Positions 34,640 to 45,890 of a DNA stretch of 64,000 nt are shown here, piece after piece. The DNA is taken from the NCBI GenBank assembly GCA_914767715.1, contig OU612070.1, positions 25,716,025-25,780,024 on the forward strand, in the 5' to 3' direction. A program made the translations under genes and the position numbers. The notes beneath the pieces were generated by a model. It was given only the letters and a program-made list of their open reading frames with translations, was not told the origin of the DNA and did no database searches. Source of the DNA: Membranipora membranacea. Lineage: Eukaryota; Bryozoa; Gymnolaemata; Cheilostomatida; Membraniporidae. Within the stretch, counting starts at the first letter, position 1. Each line of letters starts with the position of its first letter.

Positions 34640-36500
34640 TACAGATCTTGTTAACATATGACTCTTTTATTACTTGGTGGTTTAACTTGTTTTGTCTTGT
34701 GACGACTACTACTTACACCCACTATCATATAGAATATATTGAATGTTACTATTATTGTTAATTGATTATTAAGTTATTGAAATCAATTGTTTAATTTATA
34801 TATTGTTTTATTAAATAAATTGAATAATTTATGAAATTTTCAATAACTTATTAAAATTATCAATAAAAATGTAAGGAATAAATAAATTATCAATATTTAA
34901 ACATATTAATATAAACTATATTAGTCATTTAGCAACTAATAGTGCATGTGACTATAATTTATGCTAAAAACTAATGAATAATGAGCCGATATCCAATGTG
35001 GCTGCCATTAACAGTTCATTGCTGGCGATTAAATGTTCATATAATGTCATTGAGTTAAATCTAGGGGTTGGTTTTTTATTTTTAAGTGTTATGGTAGAGA
35101 GCTAAACCACGCAAGCAAGATTGAGCCATATTGCAATTCTAAAATATAATAGGTTGGTAGCATTAATTAGCAACATCACTATAAACAACTCAGAACCTTA
35201 CACTCGCATCTTACAAGCTCACACCATGATATAATACATGCTAGGGTTTTGGTATTTGTTTAATTCTACAGAATATTCATTAGGCTTGTGATACTAATTT
35301 GCTTCTCTGAAAAAAAAGCCCAGAGGCTTTGTCAGCGATTGCAGTGTTGTAGAAGGGATTGCCCCTGTCAGCTTAATTTTCCAATTGATATTACTTTAAG
35401 ATGAATTAATCACAGAGTAAGGATATCAAGGGGATATTGTCCAGTGGGGGCAATGTTCGATCTGGATGCCTTCCAAATTTCAATAATTATATAAGTTACA
35501 AGGATGATTTGTGATGCAGACATACCCACCTGTGATAGGTCCTATTTGACTCTGTATTATCCTAAAGACTTATTTCCAAGTTTTGGAAAGGTCTAACTTA
35601 CAAGCTATACACCATAAAGTTATTGTCACTTTTTGCTGGGTTGCAAACGGATGAAAGAAAAGGATTTATGGTCGACAATTACCATTTTTATATGATGTTT
35701 CAGAGAAAGCTACTAAAAATATACTTCTTTAGGGATCTTAGGTATATGTTGTGGAACATTGTTGAAAAATAAATTGCACTCGAATTGCAGTGACTCTCCG
35801 AGCTATTCTTTTCTCCTAATCACCAACATGGGGACATGAACAGCTTACCACCAGCGCTTCACATTATGAGCAACCTGAGATATTTTGGCCATCAAGCCAA
35901 CTGTTTAGCAGCACCTATAAAAGCTTGATAGAAAGAAGCCTTCTTTACCAGTCAACAATCATATACCATCATTTGACAGATAGAGAATAATCCATTCTAC
36001 ATCAGAGAGCTGATGATAAACTCTGTCACCAACATCACCTATCCTAAAGGATACCAGAAATAATTCCTTCACTTACAAAGCAAATTTTTCAGCTTTTTAT
36101 TTTCGTAAATACTTTTATAATATTTATTGTATGCATTTTTTATCATTTCGGATCCAGTTGAAATCTGCTTTAATTATGCCTCTAAGTTTGTTTTTGTAAA
36201 AAATATATTCTTGAATTAGAGTTTAGTATACATGAAGTAGAATATAAATACAGCCAATATGTTGATACGACCCCCACAGAAATAACAGACAGACAAAATA
36301 AGCTTTATACAACAACATGCAATTAATATGTATAGCTTTGTTAATTTCCTGCTGAACCATTGAGCTTGCATGATATTCTAAGTGTGAGAACTGTTCATAG
36401 GGACTCATCAAATGGCCTCTTTATTAAAATTAATACACCATTCAATGTCCTGCTCCTATCTTGTCATGTATATGAATTTTGACATGCTAAACTTGGTCAG
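34640..36500 (+). repeat. Duplicated upstream block G of peptide gene 1
   Basis: Matches 45890-47600 in the same orientation: AACTCAGAACCTTACACTCG, GAAGGGATTGCCCCTGTCAG, TATGGTCGACAATTACCATT, GGGGACATGAACAGCT and TTGATACGACCCCCACAGAA. The last ~250 bp are also kept upstream of gene 3, inverted, at 55370-55610. I find no gene in it. The antisense frame at 36223-36411 reappears at 47345-47527 but diverges at its C terminus. Confidence 0.7.
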
Positions 36501-36509
36501 ACATCCTGG

Positions 36510-36640
36510 TACTATATTTTGACTAAATATAATTTTATGTACGTCAATGACGGTAGCGTATTGTGACATGCAGACATCCTCATGTCCCCTATAAAAACGA
36601 GAACCTAACAACATTAAGTCATTATTACTCTACAGAGCCC
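36510..36640 (+). promoter_or_regulatory. Core promoter of peptide gene 1 (TATA at 36590-36596)
   Basis: TATAAAA lies in GTCCCCTATAAAAACGAGAA. It is followed 20-50 nt later by a conserved GTCATTATTACTCTACAGAG block where transcription should begin. Genes 2 and 3 keep the same arrangement, as does the region about 80 bp upstream (TGACATGCAGACATC). The start site itself is inferred. Confidence 0.75.
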
Positions 36641-36721
36641 TCTACTCACACACAGTAGGTCATTTATATAATTACCAATTATAAATGCTGTTAGAACTTT
36701 TGCTCAGGAGAAATTTGACAC

Positions 36722-37036
36722 GTAATTTCCGAAACTGCTGTTGTTCCTGAAAGCGACATTCATCTAATTTTGGTTATCTTGTGCAATATAGTGAGATGTA
36801 GCTGATCTCCTTCAAATTCTTATCCAGCAACGTTTTGCTACTAGATGCAATCATTTTGAAATGGAGTATTGCAGTAACTCAGTTATTTTAGTTTTTTTTG
36901 AATCAAATTAACTCTTTGCATAAATTCTTTGAGCATAATGAGAAGACAAAGAAAAAGCACATTTATTATGTATTGAATAGTTCTAGGTTTTTTCCAGTTT
37001 ATAACAAGCTGAACATGGTTTATGTTACTTTTTTAG
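36722..37036 (+). other. Candidate 5'-UTR intron of peptide gene 1
   Basis: A GTAATT donor follows GACAC, and a TTACTTTTTTAG acceptor lies 19 nt before the start codon. Gene 2 has the equivalent at 47832-48142. Gene 3 lacks this segment entirely, and its UTR joins directly to the start codon. The junction in gene 3 does not correspond to clean splicing, so a genomic deletion is more likely than retro-processing. Confidence 0.4.
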
Positions 37037-37055
37037 GATATCAACTGGATAAATT

Positions 37056-38281
37056 ATGGCAAACCTTGCAAGACTTTTCTTCATCATGGTGATCGCAGCT
37101 GCGTTATTCTCAGTTGGTAAGTGCTATTCATGCTCACATTTAGTTGTTTCTATCACTCCATTTTTGGTTCAATAAGTCCAGTCGAAATTCAGCCATTAGA
37201 TGTTCAAAGTTATTTAATAATCTAAGATTTATTGGCATTGATTCATAAGAGAAGGCCTGTGCTGTATTTGGCGTTTTCAATTTAAAAATTTAGTTTGTGA
37301 TTGACTACAAATAATCTCTTGGAGCTGAAAGTGATGTTTGCTTTCACATCACATCACAAAAATACTCTGTTCATTTTCAACACCGTATCAAGTGTTCACC
37401 ATATGTGTGCAAAGACGCTATAAAAGAGTTACCCTTTTCATGATAGTAAGCCATTTCGCAACAGTATCATGTGTTCACCATCCGAAATCTCTTTCAGTGG
37501 AATCTGCAGATGCCTGCGCTGCTTATATGTTAGAACAGCACAAGGGCACATAAATACCTCGTAGCTCACAGATACGAAGGGAGGAAAATTCCTAACACTT
37601 TAAATACTTTTTCCCACAAGTGCTCTGAATTTTATGAATGTGAAAATATTGCATAATTAAGGCAGAACTAGCTTCCAGACTATTTATTGCCGTGATCCTT
37701 CCGTAGTCTTTAACAATTTATAACCTTTGGTAATCACAGTATTAGGCTACCAGTAGCAAATTGTAATTGTACATGTTGCATTGGGACATAGGATTATTGT
37801 GCCTCATACATCGAATGAATTGAAAGCTTCTTATAGAAGAGGCTTTGTTTAGACAAAGATAGTATATCAAAGGCTAAGGTCTCTCTGAAATTATATAAAT
37901 ATACTCAGCATTGAACCCTACATGTAACATTATATTATAAGGATGAATAAAAATCTTGAGTAAATCACCACTCGATATCCTGGTCCTAGTGGGCCCTCAG
38001 TTGAATGATGTTATATAGCCACCTAAGTAAAAGCTTATCTTGCTGGTTAGGTAACACTTAACACAGAAATGTCATCCAATTAACCATCAACAGTATCATC
38101 TGTTCACCTTCTGAAATCTCTTTCAGGGGAATCTGCAGATGCCTGCGCTGGGTGTAAAGGACAGAAGAGCAGTCCTAATGATTGGAGTAGTTGTTCAGCT
38201 AACGACTGCGGTACAGCATGCACAAAGGTTGGATGGACAGGAGGAAACTGCCAGACTACATGCTGCTGTTGCTATAAATAA
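37056..38281 (+). CDS. Secreted 10-cysteine, defensin-like peptide gene 1 (two exons)
   Basis: Exon 1 (37056-37116) encodes a signal peptide (MANLARLFFIMVIAAALFSV). Exon 2 (38127-38281) encodes the rest. The junction is phase 1 (GTTG/GTAAGT and TTTCAG/GGGAA), and the product is 71 residues. The mature part has 10 cysteines spaced C-x2-C-x12-C-x4-C-x3-C-x9-C-x3-CCCC, ending YK. C-x3-C, then GWTGGNC (a gamma-core-like GxC), then CxC match the CSalpha-beta fold of invertebrate defensins. The extra N-terminal C-x2-C and the CCCC run are unusual and allow five disulfides. There are few charged residues. A secreted defence peptide is the likely role. A venom-like or signalling peptide is an alternative. 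Gene 1 differs from its sisters at Lys after the second Cys and at Thr in ACTKVG. Confidence 0.85.
37498..37553 (+). other. Intronic decoy exon of gene 1
   Basis: After ATCTCTTTCAG the sequence repeats the mature-exon start (TGGAATCTGCAGATGCCTGC). It then diverges to AYMLEQHKGT and a stop at 37551-37553. Splicing exon 1 to it keeps phase and gives a short peptide with one cysteine. The upstream ~40 nt also duplicates the tract before the real exon 2. Confidence 0.7.
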
Positions 38282-38760
38282 TGTTAACAGAATATATGAT
38301 GAAAATCCAAACTAAATCTATGTTATTTAAATTGTTGATCTTTCAAATTTTGCATGGCATTAACTTTTCAATACCATGTTATTTGAGACGACCATTTATT
38401 TGCAACACTGATTTTCAGTATTATCAATTTTCCTGTTAATACATCATCTTGTTTCAACCGCAAAAAAGTACAGTCTCCTCCATTAATTCAGACTTAGTGA
38501 TTCACATACAGAATTCCGTGCCCTTAGTCCAAATGTCAACTTGTCCCCATGACATAGTAACTTGTAGATAAAAAGGTGAAAGCATCAGGGCTCTATCATT
38601 TACCTCAGTGTGAAGGAACTTAAATTACCTACGATAGGAGACTGTGTGAGTGTGCTGGTATGTGGCATCCTTATTAATTGCCAACTGCATTGTGGGTAAC
38701 TATTTTATTTAGAAGACGTAACCTATTAAAAATACTGACAATACAACGATTGAACAGGAC
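38282..38760 (+). repeat. 3' flank of peptide gene 1
   Basis: The 3' UTR and downstream DNA are shared with the other peptide loci. No consensus AATAAA signal is obvious close to the stop. Homology to 49791-50270 ends near 38760 (ACAGGACAGGACAAGC). Confidence 0.6.
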
Positions 38761-39540
38761 AGGACAAGCTTATACCTTGGATTTCCATTGTTGAGTATGT
38801 TGCCAACTGGTGAAGGTTCATTGCATCTTGATACGTATTTAGTGGTGCCATTGTTGTCTTCTACTTTAACCAACTCTAATAGTGATATTTTTTCTCGGAG
38901 CAGTCTATGCTGATTTTCCGAGTTAAGTTTGATATTCAGTAAAATGAAACATTGATTGATGGGTTATTGAAGACGATTTCCGTTGAAGATATTAGGGCAT
39001 TTAAATCCAATTGTTCTAGCCATTGTTTATTATTAAGATTTATTCTAACATTTCTTGCTAGTGGTTGAGCACAACTGCCAATATATGCAAATCAAAACCA
39101 CATACATGTGACGTAATTTTCAACGTTCAACTTACTTTTTTGTGTGCGGTATTACCTATGAACGGATCCCACATCCACATCAAATTTCGCTTTTGTTTTT
39201 TAAGACACAGAACTTAAAGGACAAGCACATCTTGCGCATTCCTATCTAACGTTGAATGCTGGTCCATAAATCATTTTGTTAAAGCAGCGAATAGTCTGTC
39301 CGTCGTTTCAATATCTCTGGTTTTCATGAAAAGATGGTCTGTCCATGCCGCCTTTGCTTCAAAAATATCCCCCTCAAAAGACTTATGATGAGTACCAAAG
39401 AATTTAATTAATTTAGCGGGGGACATATGTTAACTCATCTCTAAATCAGACACTCTAAATGATTGACTTCTACACCTCACAATCCGTACAGCAAATAATT
39501 ATTGAGCGTCATTTGTTCGTGATTCAATATATTTAACTGA
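38761..39540. other. Spacer, partly duplicated, no gene
   Basis: From about 39145 this is a direct copy of 52020-52440 (CCTATGAACGGATCCCACAT, then TTGCGCATTCCTATCTAACG). The first 380 bp seem single-copy. No coding signal. Confidence 0.5.
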
Positions 39541-40250
39541 GCCATAGGTTTGAGGTTTCATAGGACTTACTTCCAATAAAAATGGATTGACATAAACCTG
39601 AGCCACACATCAAACATAAAATTATTTATAATTAAATATATCGCTATATATATATATACTATCAGAAACTATTCATAAATTTTGAAACGGTCTGAAAGTC
39701 AATTTCCTAAAGTGGTTATCAATAAATATCTCCAAAATTCAGCTCTGATTCAAGTTCCTGCCAGTCATGTCTCAATTACCTTCAATACTATTATGGAGGG
39801 ATGTTGGAAGTGCTACAAACAAAACTAAAATATATCAGCTTAAGCAAGTGAATAAGTTTGTGAGATGTGATTGTCAATCTTCAGAGTACATATCTTGATT
39901 TGTGTTGGAATTTAATCTTACTGCAGCCTACTGACTGTCAGGGTTTGTTTGGCTCTCACTTTTTTGGGATGGAGATTTTTATTTATAAATACTTTTTTTG
40001 ATGCAAGAAGAAATTTAAAAGACCAGTTAATTAAGGTAATTAGCATTTATTATTGAATATCTTCATTATTACCAATATTTTGGTATAAACCAAAGCTATA
40101 GCAGCCAGCAATCTCTGTGCTGTTTGCGCTTTCCTATTGTTCAAAGTTATATAGCTATGACTACGACTCATTTGTTCTAACCATCAGCCAGCATTGTTAT
40201 ACGCGGCAGCTCAGCAAGAGGACGGTATATCTATTAGATGGTTAGGGTAA
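39541..40250 (+). repeat. Duplicated block C, copy 2
   Basis: A direct copy of 22436-23110 and 52440-53040. Unlike those two, it is not followed by a minus-strand peptide locus and runs straight into an inverted fragment of the foldback repeat. Confidence 0.75.
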
Positions 40251-40590
40251 GACAATATCTGAAGATTCGACAAATAATTATGAACTGCTTGATAAATGTA
40301 ATAAGGGCTTATTAGTCATCCTATTTCATATATGTGATTATGATTTTGTTACTCTGCTGCCATTAAGATAGCTACAGTGATACTAGTTGCTTAGTGTTGA
40401 ATAATGCCCTGTTGTTACTTCTGGAGGAGAGGGGGTTCATTGATTGATTGATTAGGGCATTTGTTGGTGACACACCTGTTTCAAATTGACTAATTTTGGA
40501 GGATTTAAGGGAATTAGCAAAGCTAAATAACTAGTTTACATTATTTGCTTCTGTCGCCTCTGGGATTCTCAAGTGGCAAACATTTATATT
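40251..40590 (-). repeat. Inverted foldback fragment with truncated exon-like segment
   Basis: Reverse-complement copy of 41440-41800, including the (AATC)n tract (seen as GATTGATTGATT near 40440) and the stretch just before the exon-like ORF. With 41440-41800 it forms a local inverted repeat. Confidence 0.7.
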
Positions 40591-43310
40591 GATGAATTGC
40601 AAAATGTCATGCGCCTAAATAGGGACACACAGCACATAATATACTCATTCAGATTATGTCATACATCCTGGTCCTTCTATAAATGATTTAATATAGACTC
40701 CTCAATAAAGCCTTGCTGTTTGGGTTGAACCGCATTAATCTCTTTATTCACCAAAAAAATAAATGATAGCTGAGCTGAGGGACTGTCTCCTTGATGATAG
40801 TATTAAGCAGGTGGAGGTGAATGCAGCAGTACAAGCTAGCAACAGGGACAAGTTGTGATTTCATCATTCAGGCTTGCCTCTGTTAACTATTGTAAACTTA
40901 GTGACAACAATGTGATGATGTATGCCATCAGTATCAACTGAGTAATAACCCTTCATTTTGGCTAATTCAGAAATATTATTGTATACTTACAGACTATTTG
41001 CATTAATTGCCTTCAATTGACAGTCATTAACTTATATTGTACCAGGATGTCTTGCCTTATATTCAGCACAAGACATGATAGGAGCAGGATATAAAATAGT
41101 GACTATAAGTATATAATAATATTTCTGAATTAGCCAAAGTGAATGGTTTATATTCAAACTCTAAACATGTACGACAAGCCTTCCGTTGAATAATACAGAT
41201 GGATCAACAAAAAAGAATAAACACAAAATTGTTTTCTGCAAGGTTGTAGAAGATTATCTTTTCTATTTATTCAGTGTCAGGGCTTACACAAGGAATTAGC
41301 GGGAAGTGCAGCAAAGCATTAACATAAAAAAAACTGTATGTTGAAAATATAAAGCAGTGCCAATCGTCCATTTGACATTCCTATTCACTTCAGATATATG
41401 ATAATGAAGAGACTGGATATGCCAAACCTGAAACAGTGCCAATTTGCCACTTGAGACTACCAGAGGCAGCAGATGCAAATAATGTAAACTAGTTATTAAG
41501 CGTTGCTAATTCCCTTAAATCTTCAAAAGTAAGTCAATTTGTCACAGGTGTGTCCCCAACACATGCCCTAATCAATCAATCAATCAATCAATAGACCCCC
41601 TCTCCTCCAGGAGTAACAACAGGGCATTATTCAGCACTCAGCAATTAGTATCTCTGAAGCTATCTAAATGGCAGCAGAGTAACAAAATCATAATAACATA
41701 TCTGAAATTGAATGACTAATAAGCCCTTACTACATTTATCAAAGAGTTCATAGCTATTTGTCGAATCTTCAGAAATTGTCTTACCCTAACAATCTCAGGG
41801 GGTATCGTTTCCCCGGAATACCTGATAGACATATTATTGAAGATGTGAATACTAACACACATGTGTTTGTTGTTGCTGATTACTTTGTATGCGCAAGAAA
41901 ATGTATAAACGGTGCTTGGTTGGGCCTCAAACCAAACTCATGGGATGGAGAAAAGGTGACCCTAGTTGCTTCTAAATATTTCATTTGAAAAATATCCCTA
42001 GCCATTGTGCATCTAAATACTTGTGGTTCTTATTGTCAAATACACACATATTTCATTGAAGGAACAGATGAGTCTAGCACAGTTCACCAGCACACAATCA
42101 CCCTAGGAAAATGATCAGCTCTGCTCTGAGTTGACATCGGTGAAGGTACTCAGCAAATGAAAGTCCTGATACCATTTGGTGAACTGAATTCATTGTCTAT
42201 TTTCCATTTATTACTATTATTTATTTCCTATATAGACCTAACAGAATTAGCCTATGCTATTGAAGTTGGTTTAACAGACCAATGTCTAGTTCATCACACT
42301 ATGTCACGCCCTCAACAAGTATATTGTCTTTCCTTAAGGAGAGGCAGTCTAATGCCCTAATTACTCAGTTACTGGTTTCTTTTCAGTTGATACTGACGGC
42401 ATCATCATCACATTGTTGTCACTAAGTTTATAATATTTTACAGTGGCAAGCCTGAATGATGAAATCACAACTCGTCCCTGTTGCTAGCTTGTACTGCTGC
42501 ATTCACCTCCACCTGCTTAATACTATCATCAAGGGGACAGTACCTCAGCTCAGCTATTATTTATTTTTTTGGTGAATAAAGAGATTAATGCGGTTTATCC
42601 CTATTCATCAATATAAATGTTTGCCATGCATGGATATGACGCATTAGAGTTATATAGTTTCTAATGGAGATTATTTTTCCTGGGCCGGGTATTTAGTCGT
42701 GTATTATCCTCGTTGGTTCCTTGTTTATCAAGTTTTTCCTGATCAGTTTATGTAGTTATACTGTAATTAGGTCATCTTATCTATCTCAGAGCAGGATATT
42801 CAGTGTCCCCTTAAATGAAATTAAAAAAAACTTACAATGACATTAGTGGCAATATATCAATACCGGACAAAAATAATCAATGTCACAAGGGCCTTTTACG
42901 TAGTTTGCAAACATTTGAGACGAAACGTGACACATTCAAAACTAAAGCATATAATTTGCACAAAAATAAATCACACTTCCTTTATGATCGCAAAAGAACT
43001 TTTGTGAAAATGGAAAGCACGTGATCCGGTTATCATAGTTATGAAGTAGGGAGAATTTGATTCTGATGAAGAAATGATCAGATGATCTGTGTTAGTGCAG
43101 TCAAAATTTAAAATCAATCATAACATGATAGTAGAGACCGAGTATTTTTATAGAAAAGAGGAAACTGCCATATATTATCAGTAATAAAAATTGGTGCAAA
43201 TTAAGAGAAATATTTAATATTATCCGGACCTCAGCAGCTTTTGTAAAAGGAAGTTTATGTCTGGTGTGTTTTTGATTTTGAAGTGTGATTGATTGTGGTC
43301 TCACCAATAT
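40591..43310 (+). repeat. Foldback repeat, copy 2 (left arm truncated)
   Basis: The body 40680-42150 parallels 26270-27740. Positions 42400-42600 are the inverted partner of 40760-40920. The right arm from 42600 leads into block E. The right arm is uninterrupted at CTTATCTATCTCAGAGC (42776-42792), the site that holds the retrotransposon in copy 1. Confidence 0.7.
41799..41955 (+). CDS. Exon-like ORF inside the foldback repeat, copy 2
   Basis: This has the same 157 nt as copy 1, with an AATCTCAG acceptor and a GAAAAG/GTGACC donor. The peptide keeps YRFPGIPDRHIIEDVNTNTH and CINGAWLGLKPNSWDGEK. The differences from copy 1 (for example AD-Y-FVCA for AD-L-FVCS) leave the frame open. It is unrecognised as a domain. 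The Trp/Gly/Asn/Trp pattern GAWLGLKPNSWDG is faintly like part of a C-type lectin fold, but that is speculation. Confidence 0.45.
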
Positions 43311-44690
43311 GTGAATAATTTATAGTCAGGAATCCTTTGGTCAAAAACTTTGTTGAAAATTTCAGAGATAATTTTAGTAACTTATCTTGTAGCAGTGTTA
43401 TGCTTTTGTAATCCTCCTCAAACAGTATCAAAATTAAGATTATGAACTTTGACAGTCAGGACACTGGTCATCCTATTCTCACCACGAAAAATTGTCAAAC
43501 GAATCAGTTGATAAGAATGATGAATGGTCTGAATATAGAGAACTAAAGCTTCATCTTGATAGATGCTTTAAAATTTATAGTGATGAATCGTGAAATGATG
43601 AGAATTAAATAGCTTAAAAAATCTGAATCTATTATCATTAGAGGAAGAGTGAAACTCTGGTAACAGGTGGTCTTGATTTGACTATCATCACTGGAAAACT
43701 TTCATTCTACTTTCACAAAATTGATAAGGAATTTCCCCAACTATACAAGTGGCAGTGGCAGTTCGGCCGAAATATAAAAAAAGTACGTCAAAGGCCCCAT
43801 CGACATTATATAAATAAATACTCAGCATTAAACTCTAGATGTACCGTTTTATTATTAGGATGAATAAAAATCTGGTGCCAATCGCAACTTGATATCCTGG
43901 ATCTCTAGTCCCTCAGTTGAATGATGTTATATTGCCACCTAAGTAAAGGCTTATCTTGCTGTTTAGGTAACACTTAACCGCAGAAATGTTTCTAATCACA
44001 ATAATGATATCTAAACTCAGCTGCACAAAATTGGTAGCAGATATTATAGCACTCCGTTAAGTTGAAACTTGCAAAAGGTGAGGTCCAAAAAGTGGCATAG
44101 CTCTTGGGACACAGGCTTTCTTGGTTGTCCCTGACACATAGTCGGAAAACCCCGACTGGTGTTCTGGGATGTTGCAGGAAAACCAATGACTGGAGGTATT
44201 CCACAATTTATATTGAGCACACATACAAATGGTTTACAGGCCATGACCAATAACTAGCTCACTTAACTTGCCTAAACAAGGTAACTAACTCGCCTCTCAT
44301 GGTATTCATATCGAGCTCTTACAGATGGTTTATAGGCCATTTCTTTTCACCAGCTCAGTCCTTCTGACCTAACAAGGTCACTTACTAATTACACACCAAC
44401 AATTTGTATCCATTCAAAACAAATGTTCTGAATGACAAACTCGGCATCTATCTCTCTGGATTTGATAATTCACATCTAAACCTTTTTGCACACTGATCTA
44501 AACGGTTACATAGGGCTAAGTTGAAAAAACCTTGTTTTTGCATTCCATTACGAGTCACAATAGCAGACACATGAGTTGTCTCTCTTGTGTCTACTAGCGG
44601 TCACAAGTAAAGATTCACAAAACTGTCCTGTCTATCACATGTAAACAGGATATTCACCATACAAAATAATAAATACATTTTTAATTTTTA
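43270..44690 (+). repeat. Duplicated block H, copy 2
   Basis: A direct copy of 31320-32640 and 62085-63440. Two overlapping antisense frames (43992-44250) recur at 62713-63046 but are broken in the copy at 32 kb. I regard them as conserved by recent duplication, not by selection. Confidence 0.75.
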
Positions 44691-44749
44691 CTTTGCTAGA
44701 GCCATTTATTGTTACCTCGATCCATTACTGCTGTCATAAAATACCACAA

Positions 44750-45225
44750 TTATATAAATGTAACCAAATTGTTCATTACATACAATTATATGTTATAAAA
44801 AATCATATTTTATGTTCAATTTTCTTTTGCATACAATCATATATTCTATACAGTCCTATATAATATACAATTATATATTATTTACAAATATATTTTATAC
44901 AATCAGATATCATATACCATTATATATCATATACAGTTATATTCAAATATATCAATGTATCATATGCGATTATATATAATTATATATTATGCTAAATAAT
45001 ATACTATTTACAAATATAATTAATATGCAATAATATATTATTTACAATTATATATTATAAACAATTATATATTGTATTCAATTATATATTATAAATAATC
45101 ATATATGCTATTCAATTATATTTAATATATAATCATATATTCTACACAATCATGTATCATATATGATTATATATTGTAAAAAATATATATTAACAATTGT
45201 ATATTACCATACCACAATTATCACA
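44750..45225. repeat. AT-rich minisatellite, copy 2
   Basis: The same ACAATTATATATTATA-type units as 34170-34605, followed by the same tRNA T-arm-like GAGTTCAAATCCTGG (45247-45261). Confidence 0.9.
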
Positions 45226-45349
45226 TGATTGTTGCGTGATAGGCCGAGTTCAAATCCTGGTGAAGACAGATTTTGTTTACATATCACTCTTTTATTACTT
45301 GGTGGTTTAACTTGTTTTGTTTTGTGACTATTACTACCTACACCTACTA

Positions 45350-45890
45350 AATCACTCAATTCAAACACCTGGGTTACTTCGCACAGGGCTGTGCAAGCTT
45401 CAGCGGCCCAGCGTGGCACAGCGGTTGGGGTGTTTGATCTCAGATCGAGTTCAAGCAAGGAAGGATCATGAGGAGGATCCCTTATTTTTATATAGTATAT
45501 ATTAATATATCACAACCATAACATGTTTGTTGGGCTATATTTCATAGCTTTTTTCACTGAAAATAATTGTGGCGGAGTTCAGCCACATTATAGGACAACG
45601 ATACTATCTCAGGCTACCTCATAAGTGGTAGGGAAAGGACTGCCTTTCTAATTTGCACTTAAAATGACATTGACATAACTCAATCGACAACCTGAGTTTA
45701 ATAATATGTAATAAATAGCATTCTGATAATAGACAGCGTTCCATATCATGGAGCGTTGTCTATTATCAGAAGATTCTAAGGCATGATAAACATCATCTTA
45801 ACAACCTTATAAATGAATGTAAATAACATTCAATGCTTTTTATTACATATTATTGAATTAACAAATTTATATTAGTCATTTTTATTTTGA
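45350..45890. mobile_element. Insertion specific to unit 2: tRNA-like SINE plus nested MITE
   Basis: Unit 1 passes directly from CACCCACTATCATATAG to AATATATTGAATG at 34720, so this ~540 bp is extra. Positions about 45396-45470 have a pol III A box (TGGCACAGCGG) and a B-box-like GAGTTCAAGC. Positions 45700-45722 pair with 45832-45854 (AATAATATGTAATAAATAGC and its mirror). Inside lies a second hairpin, 45722-45770. I could not define exact ends or a target-site duplication. Confidence 0.55.
45722..45770. repeat. 49-nt hairpin
   Basis: TCTGATAATAGACAGCGTTC-CAT pairs with ATG-GAGCGTTGTCTATTATC-AGA, a 23-bp stem with two mismatches and a 3-nt loop. It sits inside a larger inverted repeat. Confidence 0.75.

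Noticed and set aside
41296-41478. Antisense ORF recurring at 57602-57796 and, in a plus-strand version, at 59940-60120
   Set aside because: It sits in the foldback body, ends differ between copies, the copy at 27 kb is broken, and it has no recognisable domain.
43992-44250. Overlapping antisense ORFs that recur at 62713-63046
   Set aside because: They lie in block H, which is conserved at the DNA level by recent duplication. The copy at 32 kb is interrupted, two frames are kept equally, and no motif is present.
45204-45505. Overlapping ORFs on both strands
   Set aside because: They run across a tRNA-like SINE and the edge of the AT minisatellite. Neither is kept in unit 1.
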